From: Setophaga petechia
Lineage: Eukaryota > Chordata > Aves > Passeriformes > Parulidae
Reading direction: 5' to 3'
Length of the DNA stretch: 64,000 nucleotides
Assembly: GCA_024362935.1 (NCBI GenBank)
Contig: JANCRA010000011.1
Span: 9,355,501 to 9,419,500, forward strand
A program made the position numbers and the translations under genes. This document shows positions 23,913-34,097 of the stretch, one piece after another. The notes below the pieces were generated by a model that saw only the letters and a program-made list of their open reading frames with translations, ran no database searches and had not been told where the DNA came from. Positions within the stretch are counted from its first letter, which is position 1. Each line of letters starts with the position of its first letter.

Positions 23913-24870
23913 AGGGGCTTCACTGAGAAGCTACCAGAAGCTTTCCTCACATCCAACAGAGCCAATGCCAGGTGGCTCCAAGGCAGACACAATGACCAAG
24001 GCTGAGTCCATCAGCCACAATGATAACCTCTGGGAATAAGTGTTTAAGAATGGGAAAATATTGCACAGGAACAACTGCAGTGAAAGAGAGGAGTGAGAAT
24101 ATGTGAGAGAAACATCTCTGCAGTCCCCAAGGTCAGTGAGGAAGGAGGGGCAGTAGGTGCTCCAGGGGCTGGAGCAGAGATTCCCCTGCAGCCCATGGTG
24201 CAGCCCCTGGGGAGGCAGCTGTGCCCCTGCAGCCCATGGGGATCCACAGGGATGCAGAGATCCACCTGCAGCCCATGGAGGATCACAGATCCACCTGCAG
24301 CCCATGGAGGAGCCCATGCTGGTGCAGGTGGATGCCCAAGGAGGCTGAGACACCCTGGGGAGCTGCATGGAGCAGCCCCTGGCAGGACTGTGGACCCATG
24401 GAGAGGAGCCCACACTGAAGCAGGTTTGCTGGCGGGACTTGGGACCCTGCAAGGGAGCAGAGAGGCCTCTGCAGCTCTGGAGCAGTCCATGCAGGACTGC
24501 AGTCCATAGGAAGCACTCATGTTGGAGAAGTCTGTGGAGGACTGTCTCCTGTGGGTAGCACCTCACACTGGAGCAGGGGAGGAGTGTGAGGAATCTTCCC
24601 ACTGAGGAGGAAGAAGCAGCAGATATGAGTGATGAACTGACCACATCCCTTCTTCCCTGTACTTCCAGAAGAGAAATTGGGAAGAAAGTTGAGCTTGGGA
24701 ATAAAGGAGAACATGTTTTAAGATTTAGTCTTGATTTTTTCATTACCCCATTCTGATTTGTTTGGCATTAAATTAATTTCCCCAAATCAAGTGTGTTTGC
24801 CTGTGAGGTTAACTGGGAAGTGATCCCTCCCTGCCCTTATCTCAACCCATGAGACTTCCATATTCTAGCC
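23913..24870 (+). mobile_element. LTR of a second avian ERV family, about 0.95 kb, 3' end eroded
   Basis: I recognise the order of blocks from a long bird LTR: CCAACAGAGCCAATGCCAGG, then GAGAGGAGTGAGAATATGTG, then imperfect repeats of a CCTGCAGCCCATGG unit (four copies between 24185 and 24310), CTGGAGCAG-type units, GTGATGAACTGACCACA, GTTTTAAGATTTAG, a TTAAATTAATTTCCCCAA block and CCTTATCTCAACCCATGAG. An AATAAA lies at 24700-24705. After about 24845 the match to the expected 3' end is broken. The 270-codon minus-strand frame at 23931-24743 and the 138-codon plus frame are by-products of the in-phase repeated units and not genes. Confidence 0.85.
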
Positions 24871-26806
24871 AGGCATCTGTAGGGGTAGCACTTCCCATCA
24901 TCCTGAACATGGTGCATTCAAAAGGGTAGTGGGGTTATTAAAAAATAAAATTCCTGAAAGCCCAGACAACAAGCACAGGCTGGGAGCTTCCTGGTACATT
25001 TCCCCATTAATGTCTTTGTTTGTTTGATTGTTTATTAAATAAAAAATAAATAAACATGCCAAAATCAACACACACATTTATTTTAATGTAATTTAGTAGG
25101 GAAAGATCTTCTAAGCATGTTCAAAACTTGAAAACAGTCTGACCTCAGTCTTCTACTACAGATATGTCTAGACTAGAATTTGCTCTCCTGTTGTAACTTG
25201 TGTTTATTAGTTGTTTGCCAACCAGCTAGTAGAGGTGGTGAAGACATTTGAAATTGTAAAAGATAATCTAAACATTCCAAAAAGATGTGTTGCAGCAGTC
25301 AGACATTTGTGGTTTACCTTCACTTGTGCACTGAGATAACTCACAAGTGCTTGCCTCATGGAATGAGCATTTATGGACTGTCTCAACTTTCATTTATAAG
25401 CATATTAACCAAAAGGAAGTAACTGACAGTCAATTAAGTTGGGTCACACATCAAAACCCATGTTATACCTGAGTATTCTAGTTTCAACCTGAATTGAAAA
25501 CATTGATTAGTATAGACTTGGCTAAGAAGTTACCGTGCTGAAGGATGTGAGATACATGGAACACTTTGTCCAGAAAAATATGTCTGAGGAGTCCATGGGC
25601 AGAGGGAGGACAGCCTGCTGCATCAGCTCTCAAAGTGGGAAGCTGGCTGCTCACTGGAAAACTGTGAGGAGAGGAGCAGGATGCAAATCTTACCACAATG
25701 GATAAGAAATGTCTACTACAACATAGTGGTTTGAAGAAGTACATTCAAAAATGGTGGCATCTCTCTTTCATAGAAAGAAAGCAGCTGGCCTCAGCAATCT
25801 CTTTCATTTGATGGAAAAATTCAGAAAATAAGCCAATGCCTTGAAGTAAGAGGCCCCATAAGAATCACTTTTTAAATTTTTTTTTCCTTCTACAGAGAGG
25901 GTGGTGAACCATAGGGTTGGATTTGGGGGGGGTTGTTTGGTGGTGGTAGTGCACTGTCAACATGTCTTGGAATGGTACAGCTTGATTACAAAGTGAATTC
26001 TCATTGACAACAAACAAGTATTTCAGAGTAAAACTAACGACCAAAAATAGCTGGCACAGATAATATTGAAATAAAATGGATCATAATGTACATACTATTC
26101 CAATAATATTTATATTACAACAAATTGAACATCCTCAACCATTTGTTTTTATTCTATAGAAAACAATTAGAAGCTAAGATATTAAGACAGATATGCAAGG
26201 CAAAAAATATCTTTCATGAAAACCTTAAAAAAAAGGGAAGTGAAAATATTTGACAATTACAACTGTTAGTTATAGAATCAAATAGTCCCTTTCTCCACTG
26301 TAGATACTGTCATTATTATACAACAAGTCACAGGATCATTTATAAAATTTAAAAAAAAAGAGGAAAAAATGGTTATTTTTTATCTGATTAAATATTTCAA
26401 GTCCCATGCCAAACCTGACTCAGAGGCTGATTTTTTTCCTCAAGAATATAAATTCTGGGAGGCAAAATGTGTGTTCTGGGAGATGAAGCGTCAGTGAGAA
26501 CCTGAGGAACTGAGGAAGGCCAGTGGGATTGGGGGTGGTGTTAAATTATGAAATTCAAATTGGATTAATGTCTCCCCTTGCACACTGATGCCCTGACCTC
26601 TCTGCATCCAGGGTGATGTGGTCCTGTGTGCAGAGGGAGAGACTCAACCTGTTCCTTGGGTCCTTGAGCCCTATAGCAATGGCATGGTGGCCAAAGAGGA
26701 AATTTGGGATGCAGGTGCTTTCTCCTGGCTTCACTTCTGCTCTGGCTTGGCCCATGAGCTACAAGTTTTCCCTTTTCCTTCTGATAGCAGCTGGGGGAAA
26801 GAAAAT
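24871..26806. other. Unique AT-rich non-coding sequence
   Basis: No gene is supported. AT-rich low-complexity patches occur near 25020-25060 and 26340-26360. The frames at 26555-26878 end at the LTR boundary and show no domain. Confidence 0.55.
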
Positions 26807-27187
26807 TGTGTCAGTGTTCACAGGGGTCTTGGGATGAGGGAAGAGACTGGATCTGACTCCATGTTTCAGAAGGTTTGATTTACTATTTTATGATATATAT
26901 TATATTAAAACTATACTAAAAGAATAGAAGAAAGGATTTCATCAGAAGGCTAGCTAAGAATAGAAAAAGAAAGAATGATAACAAAGCTTATGTCTCAGAC
27001 AGAGTCCGAGCCAGCTGACTGTGATTGGGCATTAATTAGAAACAACCACATGAGACCAATCGCAGATGCACCTGTTGCATTCCACAGCAGCAAATAGCCC
27101 TTGTTTGCATTTCGTTGCTGAGGCCTCTCAGCTTCTCAGGAGAAAAAATCCTAAGGAAACGATTTTTCAGAAAATATCATGGCTACA
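26807..27187 (-). mobile_element. Songbird ERVK-like solitary LTR, minus strand
   Basis: On the plus strand this 381-bp unit reads TGTGTCAGTGTTCACAGGGG at its left edge and ends CATGGCTACA. It contains CATGTTTCAGAAGGTTTGAT, ACTATACTAAAAGAATAGAA, the ATTGGGCATTAATTAGAAAC block and GTTGCATTCCACAGCAGCAA, in the order of an LTR family that I know as abundant in passerines. On the minus strand, the sense of the LTR, TTTAATATAATATATATCAT and CATAAAATAGTAAATC near the 3' end are the TATA-like and degenerate polyadenylation parts. Flanks are GAAAAT (26801-26806) and GAAAAG (27188-27193), a 5-of-6 target duplication typical of ERVK-type insertion. No internal viral sequence is present. A relative on the plus strand lies at 37789-38126. 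Confidence 0.88.
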
Positions 27188-30100
27188 GAAAAGGAGCTTT
27201 TCTATGTTGGGAAAGCGAGGAACATCACTAGTTGGAAGAAAGAGAGGAAGAGGGAAGCAGCCAGGCTCTCTTGTCCCTCCCTCTGCAGCCGGGAGACCAC
27301 ATTCAGGTAGCACCAAGGGGTAGTTTGACAGAGCAGCACAGCCCTGGGCCAGCGGCAGCCCTAGGCAGCTGCTGGCATCCTAAACCTGCCCTATATCCCT
27401 GCTTTCTCAGAAATAATTACCTAAGGACAGATCTAAAATCAATTAGCTGATCAAGGGAGTGACCTGTGTGGAAACTCAGTGATGTATCTGAACTCAGACT
27501 GTGTCAATAAAAGCTTCAGTCATAGCACAAGTTGAGCCAAGAGTGAGGTACATTTTCCCATAACTTCATGCATGGCCAATTCCTTAGAATTGAACAGCCA
27601 TGTTCAGCCCACTTTAGGGCGTAGTCTTTTCCACCCTGACTACATATTTCTATGGCAACTACTCCTACCAGACACGTCTGTGTATATGTGTATATGAAAA
27701 TAAACCATAGATAAGGTCCTGGTAAATAGTGCTAAACCCGTGCTGGTTGTGTGCAGACATCTCCCGCTGCATGCTGCCAGCCTGGTCTCCATGCAGGTCT
27801 GTGCAGCAGAGACACAGAGCAGAGGGCTGGGTTCTTACTGAAGCCTGTGTTGTGGTTCAGCAGCAGCAGTGTTGTTGCAGTGGGCTGGCAGGGAGCAGTC
27901 TGCCCTCTGTTGTGATACCAACAGGGAAAACTGGAGCTCCTCCGGTGCCTAATGGCGAAAACCAGGCAGCGGTTGCAGTTTTGGACAGACAGAGCGAGTC
28001 AGTCAAAGTGGTCACTGTGTAAAGCAATAAGGAAGAACTGCTTCCTAATTTTTCAGCTTTTGGAGCTAATATGTGAAGTTAGGCAGCTTTTCCATCCTTA
28101 ATAATTAAAAAAATCATCAGGAAAAAATTACATTTTTTCCTATATTTCCATATCACTTGACTCCATGAATCCCCCTTCTTTTGACGAGGTGGGAGCTGAG
28201 TGGTGGAGCCAGGACAAGTTTGACTGTATGGAATTTTTTCGTTTCTTGGATAATTTTTTAAACTTTCTTTGCTTTCCTTCATTTAGCTTAACACTTTCCA
28301 AAGCATAATGGTCTGAGAAGTTACAGGCTCTGTCATGCCTTTAAGATGCTAGAAACTTTCCGCTTGCCTCAGGATTCTGTATCTTAAGGAAGAAGCCTTA
28401 GAAAACAAGATCCAAAAAGCACGAAGTTGTATAACATTGAGGTCAGGAAGAATTTGGCATTTTTGTAGGAGCTTATACCTCACTGTGAGTGCAATCCCAC
28501 CTTCATCAACCCACCTAACCTCTCCATCTTTCTGAGATTTAGAGACACTTTAAGTTTAGACTTTAAGTTAAGTTCTTTAGCTTCCTTAATTTCTGTTGCA
28601 GTTTTTGCCTGGAGGTTCCTTCCTCTTGGCTGAACTAAGCATGTAGGTAACTTCTTTTCTGCCTGGGGCCATTTATAATTCATAAAATAAGTGTTCCTCT
28701 GCTGTGCTCCCTTGAGGGGCATGCTATGAGCTGTGCTCCCAGACCACGCAGCTCTGCGGAATTCAGGAAAAAGGCACTCTAGTTTTGGCCCATTTAATAA
28801 AACCTCTCCAAACCCACAGATGAAGAGTAGAAGTTCTTTGTTCTGTATATGGTTGTTGTAAAAAACAGACAAAATGTGGAAGGCCCAAGTTGGGCTTTTA
28901 CTTCTTTTTTTGTGCCATAGTTCTCCAGACCTAAGAGCACAGGTACAGAGACAGTGAAGTCTCCCCTTTTCAGCACATTAACCCTGCAATTAGGCAGCCA
29001 GGACTAGGCTCCCTTCTTCTTGCTTCTTCCTGCATGCATGTCTGAAACATGAGGTTTTTGGTGGACCATGGCTGCAGCAGGAAATCCCTCTCCATCTCCC
29101 CCCTAATATGGCTTCTCCTGGGCCTGGAATTTTGGGGTGTGAGCCACGTTCCCCGCTGTCAGGGAGCAGCCAGCACCCCAGTCCCACTGCCACAGGATGG
29201 TCATTCAGCAGGTGGATCCCAGTGTCATGGGGATGGCAGCGAGGCCATGGCAGCAGGGGCTGAGTTTCAGCTGGAGGTGGCCATGGAACATTCCCCAGTG
29301 CAGGGACACCCAGGCTGTGACTCCCCATCACTGTCAGGCAGCTCAGCCAAGGCGACGCTGCCTCTGGGTACACGGTAGCAGAGCTTGGAGATTTAAAGCA
29401 AATCTTCAGTGCCTACAGCCTCTCAGGTGCCTAAACAAGTCAGGCAAAGTTTTTTTTGGCTCTCTGTCCTCTATGTAGGCATCTTAATTGTGCATGAGTT
29501 GCACTTTAGGTACCTTGCTGTTTTCTTTGGATTTTGCCCTCAGCTGTGAGCGGGAGCACAGGTTTGCTCTGGCACGTGCAGCAGAAGGACAATGTCACCC
29601 ATTGACTACATCCCAGAAATCCACTCCCCATTGCCTCCTTTTCCCTTCCAGCTCTTAAACCTTGTGACAGTGATTACAAAACCCTACCTACCATTCTGTA
29701 ACTGCTTCCTTACAACCAAGCCTGTGAACTCAACTTCCCAGTTATTTGATCCAGTTTATATCCACATCTGCCAAAGGCGTTCTCTCTCTGGTAAAATCTC
29801 CCCTTTCTGCTCAGCTTTTCCACCTTTCCCATCTTTCCCATATATATGCTTTCTTTAGTCTGGATATTTGTTTACTTTAATAATATAAGTGCTGCTCTTG
29901 AGTGTCCACCCCAGGCTGCTTCAGATCTGAGGAGTAGCCAGGATAGAGAGTTGAAGGCATCTCTGAGCTCCAGGATTTGGGTCTGGACAGGCTACAAAAC
30001 ATGGGCTTGTATAACAATCTGTACTTGTTTAATCACGGCTCCTTCCCCCCTATGGTGGAGGATCTCTGGAAGCTTTATTTTACCCTAATTAATTTTCCCT

Positions 30101-31519
30101 CCTCTCTTCTTTCATGGTTGACCTTTTCCATCAAGTGTCACAGAACAGATGAATTGTCTAGGAAATAGAGGTTGTTCAGCCATTATTCCCTATAGCTCTG
30201 CTCCTTTCCTCTCCCCCACGGAAGCAACTCTTGAAGCAAGTTGTTTAAGATATTTGCAAGAGAAGCTGTGAAGCATTTGGCCTTGTTTTCAATTTAAATA
30301 TGCTGGTGGACAGCACAGGCCAATTAAAGCCCCATTTTCATGGATATTTTTTATGCAATCCTTGTATAGATGCATGTACAATGTAAGTCATTGCTTGCTT
30401 TAGATAGAAGGGCTACACCATAATAATCACTTATCATCACTAGTCAAAAATAATTCTAAGCAGACTTGGATTTTGTTTTCTGGGAGAAACATTACTTACT
30501 AAGGGAAAAGTACACAGAAGAGTCTGCCACTTGGAAAACAGAGAACTGAGGCACTCAATTCCAGCTGAAGTTATTGTTATTGTTATTTCTGCACAACTCC
30601 TAGAATTTATGCAATAAATTGGAAATAATACAAGATCAAGAAAATTTTTAATGGACTTAAAATGAAGACAATTATTGTGGTATCAGCTGTCATTGGCGCA
30701 TAACTGCAGCAAAGTGATACAACAGTGGCTTACCCGTAAAAACAGTATTTGGTGTGGGAACCTTCAGCAGGGGTGCTAAAGAGTCAGAGAAATTGTGAAA
30801 GAAATTATTGCAGAAAATGGCAGAACTGTCACAGAGGGGTCTGGAGAAAGCACTGAAGACTTAGTTCCTAACTGTCCTCACCTCTGGATGTACTGTTTCC
30901 TTACAAATTAATTTTATTCCTCAGGGTTCTTTTCTGGGGACTGACTTTTAAAATTTGTTAGAACCAAACCATGGTAGTCTTTGAATGACTTTTTTACAGT
31001 TTATATTACCCTTGTGCCTTGCTGGTAAGTACAGCAATTGCTTGTTATGATTTCTGTGTGTTCTTCGGGAATATAATGACATGTTTTTACAGATTGGTAC
31101 AGATTTATATATAGTCTAAATTACTTAATTAAGAAAAGTAACTTCCTCTGCCCCAAATACCTCAGTATTGAAGGATTTATTCATGGAAGTAGGCAAAAAC
31201 AAATTGTATTGGTAGACATGAGAGATTAAAAATTATGTATATATTTTTTTTCATTGTGAAGAATGACTGGAGACATGAAATTATATACAGGTACGACTCC
31301 ATCATCATTAGGAGGAAACCAGCCTCATTTAACAGTGGGCAGGAGGGCATGAACATTTTATTCAGTCAGAAGAAGATTGTAGATAAATTACATCTCTCTG
31401 AATTTGATCAGGACAAGGAGCATGTTTCATCTTGTGAAAGACTGTGTAATATCTTTAATAACCACAGGAATGAAGGCTTTGCTCGTGTATTTCACACAGA
31501 GCTTTACCTCCATGGGGAA
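27188..31519. other. Unique non-coding sequence
   Basis: No gene is supported. A GC-richer stretch at 29040-29420 holds overlapping frames on both strands (127 codons minus, 109 and 93 plus), all without a recognisable domain. A short (TTATTG)3 tract lies near 30570-30588. From 29590 to 29860 the plus strand is C/T-rich. Confidence 0.55.
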
Positions 31520-31870
31520 AGGAGCGTTCAGAGCCAGCCCAGAGGGAAGAGGAACATCCTGATCAGCGTCGCTGCCGCCTTTCCCTCCGAGGCCGCGGCT
31601 GTGCGAGCAGCACTGAGATGTGAAGCCAACAAAGGGCTCAGTGTCTCCCAGCAAAACCTCTATCATTACAGAAAAACTGCTCTTTGCAGGAGAAACAAGG
31701 TTTGCCAATAAACGTGGTGTTTTGTCAGGGCTGCTGCTGGCTGGGAGCGCCAGACAGGGATGCTGGCTCTTCACACCCACAGCAGCCGCCGCAGCGCTGG
31801 CACGGGGCTGCGCTGCCGCTTGGCCTCCGACGCTGAGCAGGACCAGGAATAGCACTGGGTGGTTCCTTCG
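31520..31870. promoter_or_regulatory. Isolated CpG-rich patch, possible small CpG island
   Basis: About 19 CpG dinucleotides fall within roughly 350 bp by my count, while flanking kilobases are strongly CpG-poor. Dense clusters are GATCAGCGTCGCTGCCGCC, GAGGCCGCGGCTGTGCGAGC (31589-31608) and the stretch 31783-31836. A CCAAT sits at 31705-31709. Two open frames cross it (158 codons plus, 31235-31711; 163 codons minus, 31427-31918), but neither resembles a known family, and GC-rich DNA lacks stops by default. It may be a promoter or first exon of a non-coding RNA, a methylation-protected element, or an old GC-rich insertion. Confidence 0.35.
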
Positions 31871-33667
31871 GTGCAGGAGTGGAAAAAAAAAATTGTATTT
31901 AAATCCAGTGTTTTCCAAAAGTAGCTAAACCCAGGAGGTTAAAAATTATTAACCTGTAAAGCAGAAGATTTAGGAGACTGCCACTTGTGTCTCCTGGAAT
32001 AGTTTCTGCTACCTTTTTGGGATGGAGCAGAACCTTTCATTTAGTTATTGCTTTGCAGCTGAATTTGCAGCAGCTGCAGTTTATCTAATTCTTGCAGTAC
32101 ATTTTCACTCTAGAAAAAAATCCAAACAACAAACAACAGAAAATTGTATTTTGCCTCATTATTTGACTTTGTTTTGTGTTACCAAGATTTTCATTACTTT
32201 TAGGTTGAGCCCATTAATCTTTACCTGCTGTGTCCTGCCACTCTTTTACAAGACCCCTTCTCATCAGAGAAGAGGAAGGGAGGAGAAAGATGTAATCTAT
32301 GGTTAGAAACAACCAAGAGTAAGAAGCAGAGACTGCTTAATGATTTAACTAGTGCTTCCTTTTCCACTCTGAATAAAATTTTGTCCACTATATTTTAAAA
32401 AAATAAATATTTGTTGGAGAAATGTATTCATTCACTAAATTTATCTGTTAATGCCTAACATAAATTTATTTTGCCTTAAAAATGTAAATTTTTGTTCCAC
32501 GGTTGATTTGTGTGCTAATGGTTTATTGAAGAATCTTTAAGTAGGAAAAAGTCATATACAGATGATGGGGAAAACCAGGATGAAACTATGACAACTACCA
32601 CCTTGTATGTATTTAACTTAAACTCCTGTTGGCAATGGGGACAATCTGAGGACGAGAAACTTCAGGACTCTAAGTAGGTGCAGTAGAACCTCTGCACCTA
32701 AGTAGTATTTCTGTAGCTACCCTGCTGTCCCTAGAAATGTGTACATACACTGTGTATGTGTGTGTCTTTATAAATAGCTATGAAGGAAGGAAAAGGAAAC
32801 TGTGTGTATAAGCTTTATGACAAAGAGCATGTGATTTAATTTTCTTTGTGAATATTGTGTATTAGAATGATCAGATTAGATAAAATACATAGCAATGAAT
32901 TTTGGAACTGCACAACTGAAATTGTGACTTCTACAAATAACTAAAAAATTTTTGCCAGATGTACAGGAGTACAAAAAATGAGAATTTTATTGCACTAAAT
33001 ATGACATGAATAATGCCATCAGTCAAATATTTTATCTGTTTGTAATTTAATATTTCAATTTACTTATATTTGTTTTTGCTTTCTAAGTTTTTTGATTGCT
33101 AATTTTTAAATTCAGGATGAACCAAACACTGGATGGTTCAAGTCATTTTCTGAAGCTTGGAAGAGAAAACTTAATATATTAGAAATACTGCTATATAGAA
33201 TATTTGAGAAAATACAGACTGAGGTCCAGGTATTGGAACATGCAGGTATATCAGTCTTTATCAGCACATCCTGTTTGGGCTATCTTCCCACAAACAGCTT
33301 AGGTGTTAGTCTCACAGAATCAGTGTATCATTCTCTTCTGTTTATTTTTGGCAACTACAAATACCATAGAGGATATTTGTTTTTGTAACACTGTAATGAG
33401 GAAATAGATTTACTGGCTGCAGTCTGCAAAGAATGCTAAGCAGATATTCATTTGTTTAATCTCTGCAGCTTTGTTGAAAAATTTATAACTGTCTGGAACA
33501 AATTGTTAGGAAAAAAATTGCACATTTAGGTTTATGGTTATGGGATATTTTTATAGCACCCAAAAAGGTATGGGAGATAGTGTGGGCACTTACAGCTACA
33601 GAACAACCAGTAGAGAAAAAGTTATTAGTGCCACAGGCTTCATGGCACAACAGGGTAGCCACAGCAG
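31871..33667. other. Unique AT-rich non-coding sequence
   Basis: No gene, RNA or recognisable repeat is visible. A short TG-rich tract (GTGTATGTGTGTGT) lies near 32751-32764. The stretch is strongly AT-rich with many stops in all frames. Confidence 0.6.
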
Positions 33668-33719
33668 AGGCTAGGAGGACAGGCTAGGAGGGCTCCTCAG
33701 GGCTAGGAGGACAGGCTGG
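33668..33719 (+). repeat. Small tandem repeat (GGCTAGGAGGACA unit)
   Basis: Three copies of a 12-13-bp unit, AGGCTAGGAGGAC, are present at 33668-33680, 33681-33692 (last base altered) and 33700-33712, with an 8-bp interruption containing CTCCTC before the third and a partial fourth after it. It lies about 140 bp upstream of a CR1 insertion. Confidence 0.85.
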
Positions 33720-33854
33720 CTTCACACTCTGGGAGGTATTTGCACTTCAGTGGGAAGTACATATGTTAGATAAGGTGCTGTATGCCAGATGAAAGCAATC
33801 ATCGAGCAGTTCTTACTTTTCAGCACCTAAGATGGAACCATTAGTCCAGATCGA

Positions 33855-34097
33855 GAGGACACAGTCTCAAGCTGCATCAGAAGAAATATAGGTTGGATTT
33901 TAGGAAGAAGTTTTCCACAGAAAGAGTGATAAAATATTGGAATGGCCTGCCTGGGGAGGTTGTGGAGTCACCATCCTGGATGTGTTAAAAAAAACACTGG
34001 ATATGGCATTTGGTGCCATAGTTTAGTAAAGATGTTTAGGGCATGGGTCGGACTTGATGATCTTGAAGGTCTCTTCCAACACAGGGATTCTGTGATC
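33855..34097 (+). mobile_element. CR1 LINE, 5'-truncated, 3'-terminal 240 bp
   Basis: This is the classic avian CR1 3' end: GAGGACACAGTCTCAAGCTG, then GGTTGGATTTTAGGAAGAAG, ATTGGAATGGCCTGCC, GGAGGTTGTGGAGTCACCAT, CACTGGATATGGCATTTGGT, and finally GGACTTGATGATCTTGAAGG followed by TCTCTTCCAACA. It closes with one ATTCTGTG octamer (34087-34094), the 3' signal of this family. Truncation at the 5' end is usual for target-primed reverse transcription. It is far better preserved than the LINE at 11.8-13.9 kb and so much younger. No coding capacity remains. Confidence 0.93.

Noticed and set aside
23931..24743. 270-codon minus-strand open frame (and overlapping 158- and 138-codon frames)
   Set aside because: It lies in LTR sequence on the antisense strand. 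The frames stay open because short repeated units lack stops in several phases, and the peptide resembles no protein family.
31235..31918. 158-codon plus and 163-codon minus frames as genes
   Set aside because: They overlap each other in GC-rich sequence where stops are rare, and I recognise no family. I kept only the CpG patch as an observation.
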